This document shows, piece after piece, positions 18,192-25,794 of a DNA stretch of 64,000 nt. Made by a program: the position numbers and the translations under genes. The DNA is from DAOTXR01 sp034435375 (GTDB lineage: Bacteria > Chloroflexota > Anaerolineae > Aggregatilineales > UBA3940). The notes under the pieces were generated by a model. The model was not told the DNA's origin and did no database searches. It saw nothing but the letters and a program-made list of their open reading frames with translations. Every line of letters begins with the position of its first letter. Position 1 is the first letter of the stretch. The stretch lies in NCBI GenBank assembly GCA_034435375.1, contig DAOTXR010000062.1:62001-126000 (forward strand), in the 5' to 3' direction.

Positions 18192-18728
18192 TCACCCACC
18201 CATCAGCTTCTGGCGCACCTGAAGTAGGAAACGGGTGCGCTTCTGCTGGGGTGTGGGCTTTTGGATCAGCAGCAAACCCGACTCGTAAGTTGCCAGCCCG
18301 GCGGCGCGCTGCCCAGTACGGAACAGAAGCAGACCCAAGGACATGAATATCTCGCCCTGGCGGTCCTTGTCCCCAAGCTCAGCAAAGAGGGCAGCTGCCT
18401 GTCGATAGGTGGCTGCCGCTCTTTCGACATCGCCTTGTCTGCTATACAGCGGAGCGAGGTTGCCTAACACCTGGGCCTCGCGGCTGTGATCCCCAGCCTG
18501 GGCGAACGCAGCTCTGGCCTGCTCAAGCTTGGCGGCTGCCTCACCCAGGCGACCCTCTAACCGATGGATCACTCCAATATTGTTCAGCATCTCGGCAGCG
18601 TCGAGCATTTGCCCTGCCTGAACAAAGGCTTCGTGTGCCTGCTCAAACTTTGCCAGCGCCTCTGAGTAGGCTCCTTCATTGAACAGGCGAACCCCTTCAT
18701 CTTTGGATGCAGTCGCCTCAGATGCCAT
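18192..18728 (-). CDS. TPR-repeat protein
   Basis: A 178-residue, almost entirely helical protein made of about four tetratricopeptide units, each with the small-Ala pattern (for example AEMLNNIGVIHRLEGRLGEA and AQVLGNLAPLYSRQGDVERA). Such proteins are protein-binding scaffolds in the cytoplasm; no signal peptide or catalytic domain is present. It starts 20 bases downstream of the double-HTH regulator gene on the same strand, so the two may form an operon and the TPR protein may modulate the regulator. The partner cannot be deduced. Confidence 0.8.
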   Translation of the reverse strand: MASEATASKDEGVRLFNEGAYSEALAKFEQAHEAFVQAGQMLDAAEMLNNIGVIHRLEGRLGEAAAKLEQARAAFAQAGDHSREAQVLGNLAPLYSRQGDVERAAATYRQAAALFAELGDKDRQGEIFMSLGLLLFRTGQRAAGLATYESGLLLIQKPTPQQKRTRFLLQVRQKLMGG

Positions 18729-18747
18729 GCTACCTCACTATGTAACG

Positions 18748-19497
18748 TTACAGAGTAATGTCAAGGATGCTCTCGGCAATGCCCCGTAGGCGGGTGACTT
18801 CCATCTCGCTCAGTCGCATAGCCAGCTCGAGGTAGCTGCGGTTGATTGGCTTCAGGATGAAAGCACGCAGTTCGGCAGGAAGCTCGCTGAATGCCTCAAA
18901 GTCATCCTGTGCCTGAAGCCAGCTTCCGACCGGGCCATGCTCATCGACCAACGCTTCCAGGTTGGTTCTGACGGCGTAAGCCAGCACTTCAAGCTCGTTG
19001 ACAGGCAACGTCTCCTGCCCAAACTCGATGGCCTCGATATGCTCAACGCTGAATCCAGTCTCGGCGGCAACCTGCTCAAGGGTTAATCCCGCTTGCTCAC
19101 GAAGCTGACGCAGACGAATACCGATGATACGCTGCCGCAGCATAATTAGCTCCGGCACGCGCTCTCGGATTACATCCTCTTTCCGCTTCACTGCGAGTGT
19201 GTCTCCGCTCCAGAAGTGTTGGATTGGCACATTGAAGAAATAAGCCAACACTTCAAGCTGCGGGAGCGTCGGCGAGGTCTCGCCACGCTCGAAAGCTACA
19301 TACTCATCTTCAGAGACACCCAACGTAGCAGCAGAATCGGGCACACTGCGGCCCGCCGCTGTGCGGGCATCCTGCATGAGCACCCCGATAATGCGATTCT
19401 TTAGAGCGAGCCGCTCGGCAAGTGTTTCCTCTTCTGAGATTCCTCTGCTGGCAATACGTTCCCGCAAACGGCGTATGTCTTCCAGCTTACGGCCCAT
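18748..19497 (-). CDS. Regulator with two XRE-type helix-turn-helix domains
   Basis: A 249-residue protein with two Cro/CI-type HTH domains at about residues 35-95 and 125-184, each with the Gln/Glu-rich recognition pattern followed by LEVLAY. The C-terminal 60 residues are helical with no known domain. The start at 19497 (MGRKLEDIRR) is preferred over the longer frame to 19623 because AGGAAGG lies about ten bases upstream and the longer N-terminus is not protein-like. It probably binds DNA as a repressor. It is divergent from the FHA-protein gene across a 407-base gap and upstream of a TPR gene. Confidence 0.82.
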   Translation of the reverse strand: MGRKLEDIRRLRERIASRGISEEETLAERLALKNRIIGVLMQDARTAAGRSVPDSAATLGVSEDEYVAFERGETSPTLPQLEVLAYFFNVPIQHFWSGDTLAVKRKEDVIRERVPELIMLRQRIIGIRLRQLREQAGLTLEQVAAETGFSVEHIEAIEFGQETLPVNELEVLAYAVRTNLEALVDEHGPVGSWLQAQDDFEAFSELPAELRAFILKPINRSYLELAMRLSEMEVTRLRGIAESILDITL

Positions 19498-19688
19498 GAG
19501 TGCCCACCTTCCTGATCCGACGCACGGGTCACAACAATGTTGGTCAGGGGGCATTATAGATAGCATCAAGAACTGTGTCAAACCAGTCAGGAAGACGGGG
19601 GGAACAGTTCGGTTGCCTATCATAAGCAGTGAACACCCTGCCCCTGACCGGGGAACATCTCAAGTGCCATTTCGGAACCAACCTCAGG

Positions 19689-19802
19689 TATAATAGAAGT
19701 TGAGTTGTAGCAGCATGGCGTCATAGGGGAGTTTCCCTGGCAGCCTGGTTTGTCCCTTACCTGGTCGTTCTTGCTACAATAACCGTTTGGGTGTACAAAT
19801 AA
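19689..19802 (+). other. Possible promoter and 21-codon membrane microprotein
   Basis: In the 407-base divergent gap (19498-19904) a TATAAT at 19689-19694 is followed by AGGGGAG (19725-19731) and, five bases on, a CTG-started frame (19737-19802) reading LAAWFVPYLVVLATITVWVYK, a single hydrophobic helix. The CTG start makes it uncertain. The -10 could instead serve the FHA gene. Nothing else is seen in the gap. Confidence 0.25.
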
Positions 19803-19904
19803 GGTAATAACATAGTTAGGTTACTGTTTGGTAGATGGCTTTTCGAGGCTAGTGGATGGCGTGTATTGGTTCGCCACCAGCTTGATGTACTGTGAGGTAC
19901 TCCT

Positions 19905-20456
19905 GTGGTCACAAAACCCCTCAATCAGCCGCGCGAACCGCTCGAGGACGAACCAGAGGTCAGTGCGCCATTTCCACTGCCTCTGGTCGATGACGAGACA
20001 CGCCCAGCACCACCGCCTCCTGAGATCACACCAGAGCGGGCTGGTCCAGCTTGGCGCATCCTGTTTCACTTGACTGGCCCGCAGGCCAGCACGGTGGGCC
20101 TCGATGTGTGGCGTGTTACCGTTCTTGGTCGGGCTGATCCCATGAGTGCCTTTCGCCCTGACCTCGATTTTGCGCCATACGGCGCGATGCGTCACGGAGT
20201 CTCCCGCCGGCACGCATTGGTCCGCCCCGGAGAGCGGACCCTGTACCTGATAGATCAGAATAGCACTAACGGCACATGGGTTAACGGCCAACGCCTGTTG
20301 CCAGGCCGCGACTTTCCACTGTCTGACGGGGACATCATTGAGTTGGGGGCACTCCGTATGACGCTGCGCATCGTCCATTCTCCCATTGAGGGAGCCAGCG
20401 CCAATCGGTCCGACGAGCGCCCGGTGCGGGGTCGTCGGTTACGGTGGCTTAGGTAG
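19905..20456 (+). CDS. FHA-domain protein
   Basis: A 183-residue protein with a disordered Pro/Glu-rich N-terminus (1-45) and a forkhead-associated domain. The phosphothreonine-binding residues are present: LGR at 74-76, SRRH at 100-103 and NSTNGTWVNG at 119-128. FHA domains read phosphothreonine made by Ser/Thr kinases, so a kinase of the PknB type is expected elsewhere in the genome. The GTG at 19905 has GAGGT six bases upstream. There is no membrane segment. The C-terminus is Arg-rich. It is convergent with a KdpE-like regulator. Confidence 0.85.
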   Translation: MVTKPLNQPREPLEDEPEVSAPFPLPLVDDETRPAPPPPEITPERAGPAWRILFHLTGPQASTVGLDVWRVTVLGRADPMSAFRPDLDFAPYGAMRHGVSRRHALVRPGERTLYLIDQNSTNGTWVNGQRLLPGRDFPLSDGDIIELGALRMTLRIVHSPIEGASANRSDERPVRGRRLRWLR

Positions 20457-20461
20457 CGGAA

Positions 20462-20492
20462 CATCTGAATATAAACCCGGCCTATTCAGATG
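20462..20492. terminator. Inverted repeat between convergent genes
   Basis: A 10-bp perfect repeat (CATCTGAATA at 20462-20471 with its complement at 20483-20492) begins six bases after the FHA stop and includes the stop of the response-regulator gene. There is no T tract, so termination would be weak. Confidence 0.45.
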
Positions 20493-21174
20493 GCAGTGTA
20501 TATCCCACCCCTGGCACTGTGACAATGTAGCGCGGTTGGCGGGGGTCTTCTTCCAGCTTTTGCCGCAGCCGCGAGATGTTCACTCGCAAGATGGCAAGAT
20601 CGTTTCGATACTCCTCCCCCCATACCCGGCTGAGCAATTCCATGTGCGAGAGAACATGACCCGCATTTTGGCTCATGTAACGTAATAGGTCGTACTCAGT
20701 CGGGGTCAGATGTACTTCCTCGCCGCGCATCTTGACCCTGCGCCGGCGGAAGTCCACATGGAGATCGCCCCATGAAAACTCCGATTCCTCGCTGGCTTGC
20801 GGGGCCCACTCGGCCCGCCGTAGCACTGCTCGGATGCGCGCCTTCAACTCAGGTGTGCCAAACGGCTTGGTCAGGTAATCATCAGCTCCAAGCTCCAAAC
20901 CGCGTACTTTGTCTTGCTCATCACCCCGCGCCGTCAGGATAATGATCGGGACGGTTGAGTAAGAGCGGATTTCTTGCAACACCTCAAAACCATCGATGTC
21001 AGGCAGGCCCAGGTCAAGGATGACCAGGTCAGGCCGCTCGTTCTCAAAGGTCGCCAGAGCTCCATAACCTGTGCTAGCTGTCAGGATTTCAAATCCGGCC
21101 AGAGACAGGGATGTCTGGATAAATCGCACAATCTTAGGCTCATCGTCAATGATCAGGATAGTAGTGCTCTTCAT
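20482..21174 (-). CDS. OmpR/KdpE-family response regulator
   Basis: A 230-residue two-component regulator. The receiver has the acidic pocket D10-D11, phosphoacceptor D54 in VILDLGLPD and K103 in LTKPFG. The C-terminal winged helix (about 130-228) ends in RYIVTVPGVGY, the OmpR-type signature. Overall it is closest to KdpE by pattern, but no kdp potassium-transport genes are present, so the target is unknown. The gene starts inside the last codons of the kinase gene's neighbour arrangement: its ATG at 21174 overlaps the kinase stop by four bases, so the kinase lies upstream and both are coupled. Confidence 0.88.
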   Translation of the reverse strand: MKSTTILIIDDEPKIVRFIQTSLSLAGFEILTASTGYGALATFENERPDLVILDLGLPDIDGFEVLQEIRSYSTVPIIILTARGDEQDKVRGLELGADDYLTKPFGTPELKARIRAVLRRAEWAPQASEESEFSWGDLHVDFRRRRVKMRGEEVHLTPTEYDLLRYMSQNAGHVLSHMELLSRVWGEEYRNDLAILRVNISRLRQKLEEDPRQPRYIVTVPGVGYTLPSE

Positions 21175-22928
21175 GACGACCTTCCTTCACTCAAGCGTGC
21201 AGGCGTCGCGAGCGGCAGGCTAAACGAAAACTTCGAACCCCGGCCGACCTCGCTTTCAACCCAGATTCTCCCGCCGTGGGCCTCAACCAGCCCGCGACAG
21301 ATAGCTAATCCCAGTCCGATCCCGTGGCGACCTGCGCCGCCCCGCTTTTTCACTTGATAGAACCGGTCGAAAATACGCTCCAAGTGCTCTGGCGCAATGC
21401 CTTCTCCCTCATCGATCACTGATACGATTATCTCATCCTCACCACTCTCGACGCGCACTTCTATAGGTTTTTCCGGCTGTGAGTGCTTAGCGGCATTGTC
21501 GAGCAGGTTGGCAACGATCTGCTCAATACGACGAGCATCGCCCAGTCCCATAGGCAGCCGTTGGGGAGCATTGAGCCGCAAATGTCGATTCTCCATACGT
21601 AGCTGCGCAGCACTAACTGTGGCCTCAAGCACACTACATATATCCACAGGTTCGCGCTCGATGTGTAACACACCAGCTTCTATGCGCGACATCTCAAGCA
21701 GATTGTTGATCAACTCGGTGAGCTTGTCTGTCTCCTCCTCAATATCCCTCAGGTGCTGAACCAACACCTCCGGCGGAATGTTGGCATGGTGTTCGATCAG
21801 CAGCGATGTGCTGCCCTTAATAGTCGCAAGCGGCGTTCGCAGCTCGTGTGAGACGGTAGACAACAACAGCGATTTTACCTTGTCGGCTTCTCTAGCACGC
21901 TCCAGCGCGACGGAAAGTTCGTCGATGGCACGAGCCAGCTCCTTTGTACGAGCCTGAACGATCCCTTCTAGTTCTTTGGCATGTTGCCTGACTTGAGAGT
22001 AAAGCTGAGCTTTGTCAATGGCCTGAGCTATCTGGTGGGCAACTGTTGCCAACAGGTTGAGTTCATCTTCGGCTAGTTTCGCCTTTTGCGAGTTTCCCAC
22101 AGTGAGCACACCAAGCAGCTCACCAGTCAGCGCCACTAGCGGTATGCTGACCTGGGTGACGAGCAGATCGGCATGCCTCTGGGCTGCAGTATAGGTGTGG
22201 CTGCGAACATCGTCCACGACGATCATCTGCCGCGTCCGGGCTGCCTGCCCCGTCGGCCCTTCACCAAGCCCGCAGGCATACAATTGCCGCACCGCATCTT
22301 CGCTCAATCCAATGTAGCTAACCATATTCAGAAGACTGACACGGTCATCCCACAGGTAGATGGCACCCATGCTCCATCCCACAGCGCTGACCGCCTGTCG
22401 TAATGCTGTGGAAAAAACTTCCTCCAGATCGAACGTGCGGTTGATGGTGGCTGCAATCAAGTTGAGGATGCTAGTCCGATCTGTCTTCTCACTCATATCG
22501 GCCAGGAGCCGCTGGTAAGCCCTAAACAGGCTATTCAGCTCGTCGACCAATTCCCGAAGCTCGTCCTCCTGATCCGTTTCGAGCGCCAGATCAAATTCGC
22601 CGTCAGGAGCTTGCTCGCGCACCAATCTGGTGAGCAGCGTAATCCGCCTGCTCAGCGTACGGGCGATATGGCCAGTCACAAGCAAGGCCAAGCCGACAGC
22701 GACTCCGGATGTGATCGCGGCAATTGGGACAAGCCGCCTGACCTCTATAGAAGCATCCAGAGACCAGGCACCCTCGCGTAGAAGTGTGAGCATTGTCAAC
22801 AGAGCCACAGTGGCAACAATCAGAGCTACGATGCCCAACGCTGAGACCAGCAGGCGCTTACGCAGCGACCATCGGCGTGTATGCCGGCTGATCTGCTCTT
22901 CGATGTACTCTGCACCTCTGTGCAACAT
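21171..22928 (-). CDS. GAF-domain sensor histidine kinase
   Basis: A 585-residue membrane histidine kinase. Two helices at about 26-50 and 66-86 are followed by a HAMP-like linker (88-140), a GAF domain (about 165-305), a coiled coil (310-350), the dimerisation domain with phosphoacceptor H361 in STVSHELRTPL and an ATPase domain with N, G1 (DEGEGIAPEHL) and G2 (GIGLGLAICRGLV) boxes. The extracellular part between the helices is only about 15 residues, so the signal is more likely sensed by the GAF domain or membrane. It is coupled to the response regulator by an ATGA overlap. Confidence 0.88.
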   Translation of the reverse strand: MLHRGAEYIEEQISRHTRRWSLRKRLLVSALGIVALIVATVALLTMLTLLREGAWSLDASIEVRRLVPIAAITSGVAVGLALLVTGHIARTLSRRITLLTRLVREQAPDGEFDLALETDQEDELRELVDELNSLFRAYQRLLADMSEKTDRTSILNLIAATINRTFDLEEVFSTALRQAVSAVGWSMGAIYLWDDRVSLLNMVSYIGLSEDAVRQLYACGLGEGPTGQAARTRQMIVVDDVRSHTYTAAQRHADLLVTQVSIPLVALTGELLGVLTVGNSQKAKLAEDELNLLATVAHQIAQAIDKAQLYSQVRQHAKELEGIVQARTKELARAIDELSVALERAREADKVKSLLLSTVSHELRTPLATIKGSTSLLIEHHANIPPEVLVQHLRDIEEETDKLTELINNLLEMSRIEAGVLHIEREPVDICSVLEATVSAAQLRMENRHLRLNAPQRLPMGLGDARRIEQIVANLLDNAAKHSQPEKPIEVRVESGEDEIIVSVIDEGEGIAPEHLERIFDRFYQVKKRGGAGRHGIGLGLAICRGLVEAHGGRIWVESEVGRGSKFSFSLPLATPARLSEGRSS

Positions 22929-23078
22929 AGCAGCCTGGCCCTATTCTTAATGTGGCCCCTCAGTGCGGATCTCTAGTGTATCCCGAACCCCGCCCTCAGG
23001 ACAAGCCAGTTGCGATGAGGGCGCCTGGCATACTACACAGGACAGGAGGCAAGAAACACCCGCGCTGCTGCCACCACA

Positions 23079-23107
23079 TTGGAGAGGGTTGCACTTCATG
23101 CTACAAT
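23079..23107 (+). promoter_or_regulatory. Sigma-70 promoter of argS
   Basis: TTGGAG (23079-23084) and TACAAT (23102-23107) with a 17-base spacer; start expected near 23114, about 29 bases before the GTG. Confidence 0.55.
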
Positions 23108-23142
23108 TGCGCGTCAGATCCGAGCAGGAGAGGAGAAGCTGT

Positions 23143-24870
23143 GTGATCCGCATTGCGAAGGACCTAGCCAAGCGGCTCGACCAAGCCATCCGCACCGCAC
23201 AGGGGACAGGCGTGCTACTCCCATTCGATGTGCCAGAGCTGGCTGTGATGCGCCCTCGTAGCCCCGACCACGGCGACTATGCCACATCCGCAGCGATGCA
23301 GATCGCGAAGCTGGCAGGGATGAGACCAGACCATGTAGCCGAGGTGATCATTGCCCATTTTCCACCTACCGACTACGTCGGCGCAATCGAGCAGGTTGGT
23401 GGGTTCATCAATTTCCGGCTGTCACAGCATTGGCTTCAGCAGCAGGTCGACCGCATTCTAGAAGAAGGCGACCGCTACGCACAGATGGACGATTTCACAG
23501 GACAACGCGCCCAGGTGGAATGCGTCAGTGCTAACCCGACAGGACCCATCACGGTCGGGCGTGTGCGTGGCGGCGTCATGGGTGACACACTGGCCCGCCT
23601 GCTCCGGTCGATGGGCTACCAGGTTGAGATGGAATATTACTTCAACAACGCTGGGCGTCAGATGCGCGTGCTGGGGGAGAGTCTCAAAGCACGCTACCTA
23701 GAGCGGCTCGGCCTCGATCATCAGTTTCCAGAAGATGGATACCAAGGTTCCTACCTGTATGACATTGCCGACCAATTGATCGCTGAACAGGGCGATGCAC
23801 TGAAAAACGCTGGTTGGGAACCCTTCAAGGAATACGCCGAGGCGCACATTTTTGCGATGATACGGGAGTCGCTCAGACGGATTGGGATTGAGTTCGACGT
23901 GTATTTTAACGAGAACTCGCTGTACGAAGATGGTTCAGTATGGCGGACTCTGGAAGCGCTACGCCAGAAAGGGCTGATCTACCAAGCCCTCAGGCCGGAG
24001 AAGGATGAAGGGTTTGAGGAGCGGCCCGACGCAGACGAGATTGAGGCGACAGCCGGCGGCCCGGCAACGTGGATCCGAATGCGCCGTCTGCGGGACGTGA
24101 AGAAGGACTGTGTGGTCGTCAAATCGAGCGGTGAGCCAACCTATCGCTTGCCCGATACAGCCTATCACATTAACAAGCTGGAGCGCGGATTTGACCTATT
24201 GATCAACGTCCTGGGCGCCGATCACATTGAGGAAGCTAAAGATGTGAAGGCAATGGTAGCAGCGCTGGGGTACGACGCTGACAAGATTCATGTGCCTCTC
24301 CATCAGTTCGTCACGATCACAGAGGGTGGCCAGACGAAGCGCATGAGCACACGCCGGGGTGAGTACGTCACACTGGACGAGCTGATTGACGATGTAGGCC
24401 CAGATGCAGTGCGCTACTTCATGTTAGCGCGCGCTGCTGAGAGTCATATGGAGTTTGACCTAGAGCTGGCACGCAAACAGTCGAATGAGAATCCGGTGTA
24501 TTACATCCAAAATGCACACGTGCGCTGTGCCAGCATTGCGCGGGTAGCGATGGAGCGTGGCCTCTCTGGCGAGGGTGGTGATGTTTCCCTGCTCACCGAT
24601 CAGCGCGAACTGGCGCTGATTCGCAAACTGATCGAACTGCCGGAGATTATCGAACAGTGTGTGAAAGAGCTGGCACCACACAAGCTTGCCTTCTGGGCAC
24701 ACGAAGAGCTGGCGCGATTGTTTCACCCAACCTACGAGGAAATCCGCGCGCTCCACAGCGATGTGCCGGAGGATCTGGCCAGAGCACGGCTCAAACTATA
24801 CGCAGCAACCAGAATCATCTTTAAGTGCACACTGAGCCTCATGGGCATGTCCGCGCCTGAGCAGATGTAA
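23143..24870 (+). CDS. argS: Arginyl-tRNA synthetase (variant HIGH motif)
   Basis: A 575-residue class I synthetase that charges tRNA-Arg. The N-terminal Add1 domain, the catalytic NPTGPITVG block (131-139), the RMSTRRG loop (400-406, in place of KMSTR) and a C-terminal anticodon-binding domain are in order. The class I HIGH tetrapeptide reads TVGR at 137-140, so both signature His are replaced. Flanking family residues such as VECVSANPTGP, RGGVMGDTLARLL and YYFNNAGRQM are well kept, so the enzyme is probably active. The GTG at 23143 is chosen for AGGAGAGGAG just upstream and normal family length. It is followed by a terminator. Confidence 0.92.
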   Translation: MIRIAKDLAKRLDQAIRTAQGTGVLLPFDVPELAVMRPRSPDHGDYATSAAMQIAKLAGMRPDHVAEVIIAHFPPTDYVGAIEQVGGFINFRLSQHWLQQQVDRILEEGDRYAQMDDFTGQRAQVECVSANPTGPITVGRVRGGVMGDTLARLLRSMGYQVEMEYYFNNAGRQMRVLGESLKARYLERLGLDHQFPEDGYQGSYLYDIADQLIAEQGDALKNAGWEPFKEYAEAHIFAMIRESLRRIGIEFDVYFNENSLYEDGSVWRTLEALRQKGLIYQALRPEKDEGFEERPDADEIEATAGGPATWIRMRRLRDVKKDCVVVKSSGEPTYRLPDTAYHINKLERGFDLLINVLGADHIEEAKDVKAMVAALGYDADKIHVPLHQFVTITEGGQTKRMSTRRGEYVTLDELIDDVGPDAVRYFMLARAAESHMEFDLELARKQSNENPVYYIQNAHVRCASIARVAMERGLSGEGGDVSLLTDQRELALIRKLIELPEIIEQCVKELAPHKLAFWAHEELARLFHPTYEEIRALHSDVPEDLARARLKLYAATRIIFKCTLSLMGMSAPEQM

Positions 24871-24937
24871 ACCTATCGCAAGTGTGGACGTGTTGCTTCG
24901 CTGGACAGATCGTTGCCGACGATGCACTTCAGAATGG

Positions 24938-24959
24938 CCCCTGCCAAGGCAGGGGTTTT
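24938..24959 (+). terminator. Intrinsic terminator of argS
   Basis: CCCCTGCC (24938-24945) pairs with GGCAGGGG (24948-24955), followed by TTTT. It lies 68 bases after the argS stop. Confidence 0.8.
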
Positions 24960-24994
24960 ATGTGAGAGTCCCTTGAAAAGGAGAACAGTACACC

Positions 24995-25549
24995 ATGGGG
25001 TTGAAAGCTGACAACTGGATCCGGAAGATGGCACGCGAGCACGGCATGATTGAGCCTTTTGCTGACAACCAGGTGCGCGAAGGTGTAATCTCGTATGGCG
25101 TGTCCTCCTATGGCTACGACATTCGTGTGGCCGACGAGTTCAAGGTGTTCACCAATGTATACTCCACAGTGGTCGATCCCAAGCAATTCGACCCGAATGC
25201 ATACGTTGATATCAAGGGAGACGTGTGCATCATCCCTCCGAATTCCTTCGTGTTGGCCATGTCGGTTGAGTTCATCCGGATGCCGCGCAACGTCACAGGG
25301 ATTGTATTGTGCAAGTCAACCTACATCCGCGCGGGTGTGTTGATCCCAACCACTGTGCTCGAAGCTGGCTGGGAAGGCATCATTACGCTGGAGATCAGCA
25401 ACGTCACACCACTACCAGCACGCATCTATGCCAACGAAGGGATCGCGCAGGTGCTGTTCTTTGAAGGCGATGAAATTTGCGACGTGAGCTATGCCGATCG
25501 CAAGGGGAAGTATCAACATCAGCAGGGAGTGGTGCTGCCCCGCGTGTAG
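24995..25549 (+). CDS. dcd: dCTP deaminase
   Basis: A 184-residue dCTP deaminase, which converts dCTP to dUTP for thymidylate synthesis. The substrate and catalytic blocks are present: VSSYGYDIRV (36-45), KSTYIRAG (107-114) with R112, and the segment AGWEGIITLEISN (124-136) with the likely general base E133. The length is normal for the monofunctional trimeric enzyme. AAAAGGAG about ten bases upstream of the ATG is a strong Shine-Dalgarno sequence. The gene is separated from argS by a terminator and is directly followed by the promoter of tRNA-Val, whose -35 overlaps the dcd stop codon. Confidence 0.92.
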   Translation: MGLKADNWIRKMAREHGMIEPFADNQVREGVISYGVSSYGYDIRVADEFKVFTNVYSTVVDPKQFDPNAYVDIKGDVCIIPPNSFVLAMSVEFIRMPRNVTGIVLCKSTYIRAGVLIPTTVLEAGWEGIITLEISNVTPLPARIYANEGIAQVLFFEGDEICDVSYADRKGKYQHQQGVVLPRV

Positions 25550-25579
25550 TTGACATTCAACTGCTTGGCTGGCTATAAT
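25550..25579 (+). promoter_or_regulatory. Consensus promoter of tRNA-Val
   Basis: TTGACA (25550-25555) and TATAAT (25574-25579), 18-base spacer. The start is expected about eight bases before the mature tRNA. Confidence 0.8.
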
Positions 25580-25593
25580 GCGAACACAAGGGC

Positions 25594-25667
25594 GGGCGGT
25601 TAGCTCAGTTGGACAGAGCGCCTCCCTTACAAGGAGGAAGTCACAAGTTCGAGTCTTGTACCGCCCA
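25594..25667 (+). tRNA. tRNA-Val (anticodon UAC)
   Basis: A 74-base cloverleaf: acceptor GGGCGGT (25594-25600) pairs with ACCGCCC (25660-25666), discriminator A at 25667, D stem GCTC/GAGC, anticodon stem CCTCC/GGAGG with loop CTTACAA and anticodon TAC at 25628-25630, T stem ACAAG/CTTGT with TTCGAGT. CCA is not encoded. Confidence 0.96.
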
Positions 25668-25736
25668 CAGACACATTCCTGCCAACACGGCAACTAGTTG
25701 AGCAGCAAGTACTGAAGCGACACAGCCCATTGATAA

Positions 25737-25764
25737 AAGCGCCCGGTCGATCAACCGGGCGCTT
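25737..25764. terminator. Bidirectional terminator after tRNA-Val
   Basis: AAGCGCCCGGT (25737-25747) pairs perfectly with its complement at 25754-25764 across a 6-base loop, between tRNA-Val and the convergent SH3-glycosidase gene. Confidence 0.85.
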
Positions 25765-25794
25765 GGCCTGCATCGAGTAGAGGGGCTCTGCCGA

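Noticed and set aside
20482..22928. KdpDE potassium-sensing system
   Set aside because: The regulator is KdpE-like, but the kinase lacks the KdpD and Usp domains and no kdpFABC genes are near.
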